From JBFMAI01 sp964462635 (GTDB lineage: Bacteria; Planctomycetota; Phycisphaerae; UBA1845; Fen-1342): 10,016 nt of DNA. Below, in pieces: positions 4,732-10,016 of this stretch; the stretch's first letter is position 1; every line of letters starts with the position of its first letter. Position numbers and translations under genes: made by a program. The stretch spans positions 1 through 10,016 of the forward strand of contig CAYWYJ010000136.1 in assembly GCA_964462635.1 (NCBI GenBank), in the 5' to 3' direction. A model generated the notes under the pieces. It was not told where the DNA came from, made no database searches, and saw only the letters and a list, made by a program, of their open reading frames with translations.

Positions 4732-6919
4732 AGCCGAGCCAGAGCTTGAGCCAGTGGTGCCGGTTCTGGCCGATGCCGTGGCCGTTGGCGGGGTAGAGCA
4801 TCATGTCGAACGACTTGCCGGCCGCCTGGAGATCGTGCGCCAGTTGCAGTGTGTTCTGCAAGTGGACGTTGTCGTCGAGCGTTCCGTGGACCAGCAGCAA
4901 GTGCCCGTGCAGCTTCCCCGCCGCCGCGCGGACCGATGACGCCGCGTAGCCGCGCGCGTTGTTGGCCGGCGTGCGCATGAAGCGCTCGGTGTAGATGCTG
5001 TCGTAGTTCCGCCAATCCACCACCGGCCCCCCCGCGACGCCGACCTTGAACAGCGTGCTGTGGGTCAGGGCGTACGTGACCAGGAAGCCGCCGTAGCTGT
5101 ACCCCTCGATCGCCACGCGCGCCAGGTCGGCGTGTTCGTGTTCGGCCAGCCAGCGGAGGGCGGCCTCCAGGTCTTCGACTTCGGTGACGCCGAGCCGCTC
5201 GTACGCGTGCCACGCGCTGACCGCCCCTTCGCCGCTCGCGGAATACGGGTCGCACGTCAACACCAGGTAGCCCTGGTGGGCCAGCCACTGCTTGAGCAGC
5301 CCGTGCTCGCCTTCCCAGCGGTTGTGGACGGCCGGCGCGTGCGGGCCGCCGTAGACGAACAGCATCACGGGGAGCCGCCGCCCCGGGCGACGCGCGGGCG
5401 GCCGGACGACGGAGGCATTGAGGAAACGGCCCTGCGGCGTGGGGATGCGGAGCAGCGCCGGAGGTGAGAACGTGTACTCCGCCCGCACGGGGCGGTCCGC
5501 GTCGCTCAACTGGCGGAGCAACGTCCCGTCGGTTTGCCGCAAGCACACCCTGGGTGGCGTCTGGAGGTTGCTGAACGTGTCGAAGTAGAACTGGCCGGTG
5601 GGATCCAGCGTGACCCCATGCGTGCAGCCGAGTTCGGTCAGGCGCGTGGTTTCTCCACCGTCGAGCGGTACGCGGTAGAGATGGTTCTCCGCGGGGCTGT
5701 CACGCGTGCCCGACAGGTACACCCAACCGCCGGCCGCATCGACTGCCTCGATCTCGCGGACCTCCCACGGCCCCGCCGTCAGCCGGGCCCGCAACGTGCC
5801 GTCGCGCTCGTGGTGATACAAGTGCGGCCAGCCGTCGGCGGCGCTGATCCACAGGAACGAGCCGTCGGCGAGCCAGCGCGGCAAACCGTAGATGTCGACC
5901 CACGCCGGCGACTCCTCGCGCAGCAGTCGTCGTGTCGCGCCCGTTTGCGGGTCCGCTTCGTTCAATTCCAGCCAGCGCTGCTCGCGGTCCTGCACTTCGT
6001 AAATGACATGGCCGTCGGGCGACCACCCGACGCGGACGATAAGCAGCTCGGTGTCGCCGTAGCCGGACAGGTCGACCCAGGTGATCGGCCCGCCCTGGGG
6101 CGTCACCACGCCGAGTCGAACGAGGGCGTTGGGGTCGCCGGCCTTGGGATAGCGCAGGGCCTGCACTTCGGGGTGCGTGGGCAGATCATCGACGATGGTG
6201 TAGATCGGCTCGCGGCTGATGTCGAGCTGCAAGAAGGCCAGGTGGCCGCCGTCCTCGGACCACCAATACGCGCGCCACTGCCCGCGGCCGTAGACCTCCT
6301 CCTGGTAGACCCAGTCGAGCTTGCCGTTGAGCACGGTTTCGCTGCCGTCCGTGGTGAGGGCGATCGGCTCGCCGCCGCCCAAGTCAAGCGCGTACAGATT
6401 GCCGCGGGCGTGAAACGCGACGTGCTGCCCGTCCGGGCTGAGCGTCAGCAGCTCGCGGTCCGCGTCGGCCTCCGCCACTTCCCGCAAGACCCCCGTGCTG
6501 AAACGATAGGCGAACAAACGGTCGGCGTACTCGATGACGGCCACGTCCAGGTCGTCGGACAGCAGCGTCGGGTGACGTGCCAGCCGCTGGGCGGCCGCCT
6601 CGCCGACGTCGGGATGGCCGGCCAGCGCGGCCTGGAGCGCGGCGTGATCGTAGGCCGGCGTCGCGTCGCCGGTGAGCGGATCGACGCTTTGAAGTACGTC
6701 GCCGCGACGGTCGAGGTAGTGCCGACCGTCGGGGCGCCAGCGCATTCCGCCGGCGACGTGGCCGGTGAACTCGACCCGCCCGGGGCCGTAGATCGCTTCG
6801 AAGGTCAGCGGGCGGCCGGCGGGTGCGGCACAGCCGGTCCAAAGCCCCGCGCCGACGGAGAACAGCAACCCCGTGATGATGACGTTCAAGAGACGGTGCT
6901 CAATCTTGCCCTTACGCAC
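4712..6919 (-). CDS. Dipeptidyl peptidase IV-type S9 serine peptidase, probable lipoprotein
   Basis: 735 residues. The N-terminus VRKGKIEHRLLNVIITGLLFSVGAGLWTGC has basic residues, a hydrophobic core and a lipobox-like cysteine (C30), so export and lipid anchoring are likely. The lipobox is atypical, with Trp at -3. Residues about 50-490 form the DPP4 beta-propeller, including the double-Glu motif DWVYQEEVYGR (202-212; E207/E208 bind the substrate amino terminus) and YPKAGDPN (257-264). The alpha/beta-hydrolase domain follows: VYGGPHAP (522-529, oxyanion Tyr523), nucleophile S608 in GYSYGG, the Asp in HGTLDDNVH (678-686) and H714 in NGHGIG. Known members cut dipeptides, often X-Pro, from peptide N-termini, so the likely role is degradation of exported or environmental peptides. 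The GTG start at 6919 has AGGAG 8 bases upstream. Upstream extension to 7171 would run into the oppositely coded neighbour and is low-complexity. Exact specificity is uncertain. Confidence 0.92.
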   Translation of the reverse strand: MRKGKIEHRLLNVIITGLLFSVGAGLWTGCAAPAGRPLTFEAIYGPGRVEFTGHVAGGMRWRPDGRHYLDRRGDVLQSVDPLTGDATPAYDHAALQAALAGHPDVGEAAAQRLARHPTLLSDDLDVAVIEYADRLFAYRFSTGVLREVAEADADRELLTLSPDGQHVAFHARGNLYALDLGGGEPIALTTDGSETVLNGKLDWVYQEEVYGRGQWRAYWWSEDGGHLAFLQLDISREPIYTIVDDLPTHPEVQALRYPKAGDPNALVRLGVVTPQGGPITWVDLSGYGDTELLIVRVGWSPDGHVIYEVQDREQRWLELNEADPQTGATRRLLREESPAWVDIYGLPRWLADGSFLWISAADGWPHLYHHERDGTLRARLTAGPWEVREIEAVDAAGGWVYLSGTRDSPAENHLYRVPLDGGETTRLTELGCTHGVTLDPTGQFYFDTFSNLQTPPRVCLRQTDGTLLRQLSDADRPVRAEYTFSPPALLRIPTPQGRFLNASVVRPPARRPGRRLPVMLFVYGGPHAPAVHNRWEGEHGLLKQWLAHQGYLVLTCDPYSASGEGAVSAWHAYERLGVTEVEDLEAALRWLAEHEHADLARVAIEGYSYGGFLVTYALTHSTLFKVGVAGGPVVDWRNYDSIYTERFMRTPANNARGYAASSVRAAAGKLHGHLLLVHGTLDDNVHLQNTLQLAHDLQAAGKSFDMMLYPANGHGIGQNRHHWLKLWLGFIQRNL

Positions 6920-7085
6920 TGACGCGACTCCTGCTTCCCAGCCGGCGCGCCCCGGGCGGCGCGGGCCGTGCGCGGGTTTGTAGCCGCCGGCGTGATGGGT
7001 GACAAGCCGCGACGCCGGGCGGGGGCATTGCGTTCGGCGGCGCCGGCGGGTTTGATATGCGGCGGCGGAGCGAGTGGAACCACGG

Positions 7086-7697
7086 ATGGACTTTGCCAAC
7101 GCCACGGAGTTGGACGGCGAGCGGCTGAAGCGGCTGTTTGCGCGGCACGCCTGGCCGTACCGGCACGACAAGGTGCGGGTGCGCGTGCGCTACAGCCGCG
7201 GGACCGACTTCTCGGGTACGTGCCTGTATGCCAGCAAGCGCATCTACGTGAACTTGGGCCGGCACGTGAGCTACCCCTATCTGCTCGGGACGCACATTGC
7301 CCGGGCCCAGTCGAACCGCACGCACTGGTGGCGGGAAACGTACCGGCTCGTCCTGGCCGACGCCTACCAGCTCGCGCTGTTCATCTTCCTGCACGAGTTC
7401 TACCACTATCTGCTCAAGATGGCCGGACGCAATCTCCGCCGCAAAGAGAGCATGTGCGACCGCTTCGCCGCCCGTGAGCTGGTGGACCACCACGGCGTGC
7501 GGGTCATCGACGCGCAGCGGCGGAGCGTGGCGCGGTCGCGCTGGGACTTCCAGGACCTGCACGCGTTTGTCGACAAAGCGCCCAAGGCCGGCACATTGGG
7601 TGACCTCTTCGCCGCCGCCGCGCCACGCGACATCCCCGTGGTGATCCACGGGGTGCGGACGGGGACGCGGCGGGCGGGTCCGCGGGCGGAGGGGTGA
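7086..7697 (+). CDS. Small HExxH putative zinc metallopeptidase, family not recognised
   Basis: 203 residues. The core is a hydrophobic helix, LADAYQLALFIFLHEFYHYLLKMAG (90-114), carrying H103-E104-x2-H107. After a basic stretch comes KESMCDRFAARELV (120-133), where E121 or D125 could be the third ligand in the E-x3-D style of gluzincins. N-terminal beta-strand-like sequence (VRVRVRYSRGTDFSGTC, 30-46, and KRIYVNLG, 51-58) suggests a compact catalytic domain. No signal peptide was seen. The hydrophobic helix that contains the active site is better read as the metallopeptidase active-site helix than a membrane span. The C-terminal 15 residues are Arg/Gly-rich and probably disordered. Start: ATG 7086 is used; an in-frame GTG at 7074 with GGAG three bases before it is possible. 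Divergent from the DPP4-type gene. The substrate is unknown, and enzymatic activity is inferred from the motif only. Confidence 0.75.
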   Translation: MDFANATELDGERLKRLFARHAWPYRHDKVRVRVRYSRGTDFSGTCLYASKRIYVNLGRHVSYPYLLGTHIARAQSNRTHWWRETYRLVLADAYQLALFIFLHEFYHYLLKMAGRNLRRKESMCDRFAARELVDHHGVRVIDAQRRSVARSRWDFQDLHAFVDKAPKAGTLGDLFAAAAPRDIPVVIHGVRTGTRRAGPRAEG

Positions 7698-7749
7698 GCG
7701 GGGCGTCGGGGCCGAGCGCCCGCGACGTGGATCAGGCCGCGCGGGGGGC

Positions 7750-7755
7750 TACAAT
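7750..7755 (+). promoter_or_regulatory. -10 candidate upstream of folE
   Basis: TACAAT in the context GGGCTACAATTG, with no clear -35 hexamer. Initiation would be near 7762, giving a leader of about 180 bases that carries the CCCCTCCCT palindrome. The same kind of -10, also without an obvious -35, occurs before nrnA (3691). Confidence 0.3.
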
Positions 7756-7850
7756 TGTCGCGTTTGCAGAACCTTGTCCCGCGACCCGCATGGCGCGGGA
7801 GCGCGGGGAAGATGAGCAACGAGGCGCAGGGTGCTCCGACCCTCCCCCAA

Positions 7851-7871
7851 CCCCTCCCTGGAAGGGAGGGG
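7851..7871. repeat. Perfect 9-bp stem palindrome (CCCTCCC family)
   Basis: CCCCTCCCT (7851-7859) and AGGGAGGGG (7863-7871) form a 9-bp stem around a GGA loop, preceded by a CCTCCCCCAA tract. Chance translations (PPPTPPWKGGE, LPQPLPGREG) match strings I recall from spurious predictions in many high-GC genomes, which suggests a dispersed palindromic repeat. The rest of the 7698-7941 gap holds the -10 candidate and the folE ribosome site and no credible gene. A role in the folE leader is possible but unproven. Confidence 0.65.
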
Positions 7872-7941
7872 AGTGCCGCCGCCACCTTTGGTTCCCATGC
7901 GGTGACCGGGAAGCTCGGAGCAGCGTTCAGTGAGGTGGCCC

Positions 7942-8514
7942 ATGCCGAGCACGGCGATTGATCAAACGCGGATTGAGCGGGCCGTACGCGAGATTCTGGA
8001 GGCGATCGGCGAGGACCCGCGGCGGGAGGGGCTGCGGGACACGCCGCGGCGCGTGGCCCGGATGTATGCGGAGCTGTTCGACGGGTTGCAGGCGGACCCC
8101 GAGGAGCACTTACAGGCGATGTTTGACGAGGACCACCACGAGATGGTGGTCCTGCGGGACATCCCGTTCACCAGCATGTGCGAGCACCACCTGATGCCGT
8201 TCGAGGGCAAGGCGCACATCGCGTACATCCCGGGCGGCAAAGTGCTGGGGCTCTCGAAGCTGGCGCGGATCGTGGACGTGTTCGCACACCGGCCGCAGGT
8301 GCAGGAGCGGCTCACGTCGCAGATCGCGGACGTGCTGGCCCAGCGCCTCCAGGTGAAGGGGTGCGCGGTCGTCCTGGAGGCCGTCCACACGTGCATGACG
8401 TCGCGGGGGGTCAAGAAGCCCGGCAGTGTGATGATCACGTCGGCGCTGCGGGGCATGATGCACACCAACCAGGCGACGCGGGCCGAGGTACTGGCCTTGC
8501 TGCACCAGCATTGA
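7942..8514 (+). CDS. folE: GTP cyclohydrolase I
   Basis: 190 residues. Converts GTP to 7,8-dihydroneopterin triphosphate and formate, the first step of tetrahydrofolate and other pterin synthesis, as a cytoplasmic homo-oligomer. Visible landmarks are the N-terminal helix with EDPRREGLRDTPRRVARMY (24-42), FTSMCEHHLMPFEGKAHIAY (76-95) with Zn ligands C80 and H83 and catalytic H82, GLSKLARIVDVFAHRPQVQE (103-122), and AVHTCMTSRGVKKPGS (147-162) with catalytic H149 and third Zn ligand C151. It ends MMHTNQATRAEVLALL, the usual C-terminus. The zinc site is complete, so this is the classic type IA enzyme. ATG 7942 is preferred over GTG 7930 because GAGG lies 6 bases upstream of it. No other folate gene is adjacent. 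A terminator candidate follows at 8556-8574. Confidence 0.97.
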   Translation: MPSTAIDQTRIERAVREILEAIGEDPRREGLRDTPRRVARMYAELFDGLQADPEEHLQAMFDEDHHEMVVLRDIPFTSMCEHHLMPFEGKAHIAYIPGGKVLGLSKLARIVDVFAHRPQVQERLTSQIADVLAQRLQVKGCAVVLEAVHTCMTSRGVKKPGSVMITSALRGMMHTNQATRAEVLALLHQH

Positions 8515-8555
8515 ACGCTCCGCGCGGCGGGCACTGAGCGTCCCCCCCTCGCACA

Positions 8556-8574
8556 CGCTCCCGGGAGCGGTTTT
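8556..8574 (+). terminator. Intrinsic terminator candidate after folE
   Basis: CGCTC (8556-8560) and GAGCG (8565-8569) form a 5-bp stem with a CCGG loop, followed after one G by TTTT. It lies about 40 bases after the folE stop. The T-run is short, so efficiency is doubtful, but the position fits. Confidence 0.45.
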
Positions 8575-8586
8575 CTGATTCTTGGG

Positions 8587-8596
8587 TAGTTCACCC
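8587..8596. repeat. TAGTTCACCC direct repeat, left copy
   Basis: TAGTTCACCC here and at 8810-8819 are identical 10-mers in the same orientation. In both, a TCA follows four or five bases later (CTAGATCA versus CGATTATCA). The two copies bracket all the hairpin elements of this gap. They could be paired regulator-binding sites or traces of the ends of an inserted element. Confidence 0.5.
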
Positions 8597-8625
8597 TAGA
8601 TCAGCGTGCGTAATGTCGCGCCAAC

Positions 8626-8678
8626 CGTACCGCAAGGCTCTGCCTTGCGACTGCGGCAAGGCGGAGCCTTGCCGTACG
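8626..8678. repeat. Paired hairpins that are also inverted repeats of each other
   Basis: Hairpin 1 is CGCAAGGC TCT GCCTTGCG (8631-8649, 8-bp stem). Hairpin 2 is CGGCAAGGC GGA GCCTTGCCG (8654-8674, 9-bp stem). The outer flanks CGTAC (8626-8630) and GTACG (8674-8678) are complementary, so the whole block can also fold as one long imperfect stem of about 25 bp per arm. This organisation resembles REP/BIME-like palindromic elements. It lies between folE and the regulator gene. No credible gene occupies 8515-8877. Confidence 0.8.
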
Positions 8679-8729
8679 ACCTGCGGCGCGGATTCGCGCA
8701 TGCTGACATAGATTTTGCCGGGTTCGCAG

Positions 8730-8755
8730 CGCGGGCTTCCGGCTCAAGCCCCGCG
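8730..8755. repeat. GC-rich palindrome with one bulge
   Basis: CGCGGGCTT (8730-8738) pairs with AAGCCCCGCG (8746-8755) with a single bulged C around the loop CCGGCTC. The sequence style (GGGCTTCCGGCTCAAGCCC) is one I associate with dispersed planctomycete intergenic hairpins. No T-run follows, so a terminator role is unlikely. Confidence 0.6.
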
Positions 8756-8809
8756 GCCATTTATTCGCGCCGTCCGTTTGGGGGGCACTTTGCGGGTGAA
8801 AGCCTGATG

Positions 8810-8819
8810 TAGTTCACCC
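8810..8819. repeat. TAGTTCACCC direct repeat, right copy
   Basis: Second copy of the 10-mer at 8587-8596, 223 bases away. It lies about 60 bases upstream of the regulator start codon, a normal place for an operator. A TATAGC sequence at 8830-8835 just downstream could be a weak -10 for the regulator gene. Confidence 0.5.
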
Positions 8820-8877
8820 GATTATCAAGTATAGCCTGCCCCCGCGGGGACGGCGGGGGGGCCGGAAACGGGCATGT

Positions 8878-9981
8878 ATGGAGCCGCTGCGTAATGATGG
8901 ATCGCGCCCCCGGATCCGCTCGATCCGGCTCGATGAACCCGACATCCAGGCGGTGTTGGACGTCCTGGACCGGTCCAGCGAAGCTGCCAGGACGCAAGAG
9001 ACCCCGCCGCGCTACCGCTACCGGATTCCGAGCTTGCACTTGGACCTCTGGGTGCCCGGTGCTCCCACCTCCAGCTCCTACGCCGTGCCGTCGCGGTGGT
9101 TGAGCCAGACGGGCCTGTGCTGCCTGCACGGGATGTTCGTCCACCAGGGGACGGTGGCGCGGGTGAACCTGATCACGCTCTACGGCACTTGGGACGAGGT
9201 GGACGGCTGGGTGCAGCAGTGCCGGTACATCAGCGGGCACGTCCACGAGCTGGAGCTGCGGTTCGTACACCGCATCGATCCGTCGCTCTATTGTGCTGAG
9301 GCAGTGGCCTGTCGTGTGCTCCTGGTCGAAGACGACCAGCTTACGGCCCGCATGATCGGGGCCTGGCTGAACCAGCTCAACGCCGCCGTGGAACACGTGG
9401 TCGACGGTCAGGAGGCCGTCGAGCGGGTGGCCCAGAAGACGTACGACCTGGTGTTGATGGACCTGGACCTGCCGGTGATGGACGGGTTCAAGGCGGCCCG
9501 GACGTTGCGCAACGCGGGCTACTGCGGGCGCATCGCGGCGATCAGCGCGATGTCCTCGCCGAAAATCCAGTCCATGTGCATCCAGTGCGGGTGCGACCTG
9601 TTTCTGGCGAAGCCGTTTTGCCGCGACGACCTGGCGGACCTGCTGGCGTCGTTGCGGGAGGAGCCGATCTTCAGCACGTTGCCCTACGCGGACTCGGTGG
9701 GCGAGCTGATCAGCGAGTTTGTCAAGGAGCTGCCACTGCAAGTCCGCAAGCTCCAGGACGCGGTGGCCGGCGGCGATGTCAAGGCGTCCCAGACGGCCGT
9801 CCGCATGTTGAAGTCGCAGGGCAGCACCTACGGCTTTGACTGCGTGACGACGGCCGCGGCCGCCATCGAGGTCGCGCTCAATCAGGGCATCTCGTCGCCC
9901 GAGCTGCGCCAGCGGGTGCAGGAGCTCCGGCGCATCTGCTCGCGTATCCGGCCGACCGTGCGGTCGGGCCGGCCCACCTGA
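8878..9981 (+). CDS. PilZ-like / REC / degenerate HPt regulatory protein
   Basis: 367 residues in three parts. Residues about 40-135 look like a PilZ domain: an RxxxR motif (RYRYR, 45-49), SRWLSQTG (72-79) in place of the usual D/NxSxxG, then alternating strands ending ELELRFVH. c-di-GMP binding is possible but the second motif lacks its Asp/Asn. Residues 144-258 are a receiver domain with the acidic triad E151-D152-D153, phospho-acceptor D195 (LVLMDLDLP), S223 and K245 (LAKPF), all intact. Residues about 270-355 form a helical HPt-like segment, but its His-x-Leu-Lys-Gly core reads RMLKSQGSTYG (309-319), so R309 stands where the phosphorylated His should be. No DNA-binding domain, signal peptide or membrane span is present. 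The protein probably integrates phosphorelay and second-messenger signals through protein contacts. Ribosome site weak; an out-of-frame ATG at 8874 overlaps. No histidine kinase is adjacent. Confidence 0.85.
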   Translation: MEPLRNDGSRPRIRSIRLDEPDIQAVLDVLDRSSEAARTQETPPRYRYRIPSLHLDLWVPGAPTSSSYAVPSRWLSQTGLCCLHGMFVHQGTVARVNLITLYGTWDEVDGWVQQCRYISGHVHELELRFVHRIDPSLYCAEAVACRVLLVEDDQLTARMIGAWLNQLNAAVEHVVDGQEAVERVAQKTYDLVLMDLDLPVMDGFKAARTLRNAGYCGRIAAISAMSSPKIQSMCIQCGCDLFLAKPFCRDDLADLLASLREEPIFSTLPYADSVGELISEFVKELPLQVRKLQDAVAGGDVKASQTAVRMLKSQGSTYGFDCVTTAAAAIEVALNQGISSPELRQRVQELRRICSRIRPTVRSGRPT

Positions 9982-10016
9982 TTTCACCCCGGTTGCTGAG
10001 TTTGTCCGCCCGCCGC

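Noticed and set aside
5534..6922. Plus-strand open frame of 462 codons
   Set aside because: Antisense to the DPP4-type gene, whose catalytic and propeller motifs clearly fix the coding strand.
57..7790. Shared 14-mer CCGCGACCCGCATG near 57-70 and in the folE upstream gap (about 7779-7792)
   Set aside because: Matches by eye but is short, GC-rich and without extended flanking identity, so chance or a small repeat fragment cannot be told apart.
7694..7933. 79-codon plus-strand frame between the metallopeptidase and folE
   Set aside because: Its middle is the CCCTCCC palindrome (PPPTPPWKGGE) and it has no ribosome site or recognisable fold. Treated as intergenic.
8606..8812. 68-codon frame after folE
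   Set aside because: Composed mainly of the CAAGGC paired hairpins and the GGGCTT palindrome; repeat translation rather than a protein.
8874..8894. Tiny ATG frame overlapping the regulator start (six codons plus stop)
   Set aside because: Could be a translational coupling peptide, but it lacks a ribosome site and so short a frame is expected by chance.
8761..9987. Minus-strand open frame of 408 codons
   Set aside because: Antisense to the PilZ/REC protein, which carries a complete receiver motif set. The minus-strand product is His/Arg/Gln-rich without any recognisable domain.

Overview
High-GC bacterial chromosome segment. By eye about two thirds G+C in the genes; counted directly, 1561-1740 is only 47%. 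The gene types and several families of short palindromic intergenic repeats resemble Planctomycetota. The gene types are a stand-alone DUF89 phosphatase of the PANK4 kind, a divergent xylose-isomerase-fold protein, a DPP4-type lipoprotein peptidase and a lone REC-containing regulator. The repeat families include the kind whose chance translation reads GGRGSCRAAAR / EARPPGW. This lineage call is an inference from gene content and repeat style, not from a marker gene. No mobile element, CRISPR array, tRNA or rRNA was seen.

Layout. 1-135: two tandem copies of a hairpin-bearing 72-bp unit. 142-1287 (-): xylose/rhamnose-isomerase superfamily protein. 1288-1942: a gene-poor, AT-richer stretch with repeat copy A, a minus-strand promoter candidate, a plus-strand promoter followed about 60 bases later by a strong intrinsic terminator (possible small RNA or attenuated leader), and a second plus-strand promoter. 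1943-2458 (+): small CxxC/HxxC protein of unknown function. 2473-2599: repeat copy B, between convergent genes. 2603-3652 (-): DUF89 / PANK4-type phosphatase. 3703-4731 (+): DHH/DHHA1 phosphoesterase NrnA, possibly leaderless. 4712-6919 (-): DPP4-type S9 peptidase lipoprotein. 7086-7697 (+): small HExxH putative metallopeptidase. 7942-8514 (+): GTP cyclohydrolase I, FolE. 8515-8877: terminator candidate, paired hairpins and flanking direct repeats. 8878-9981 (+): regulator with a PilZ-like N-terminus, a REC domain and a C-terminal HPt-like domain lacking its histidine.

The genes mostly stand singly and alternate in strand, so there is no evident multi-gene operon. The set reads as ordinary housekeeping (folate/pterin synthesis, nanoRNA and pAp turnover, metabolite-damage repair, peptide degradation) plus one unusual signalling protein. 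The best leads for something new are the short terminated transcript near 1743-1803, the metal-ligand swap in the isomerase-like protein, the histidine-less HPt domain, and the density of distinct palindromic repeat families.
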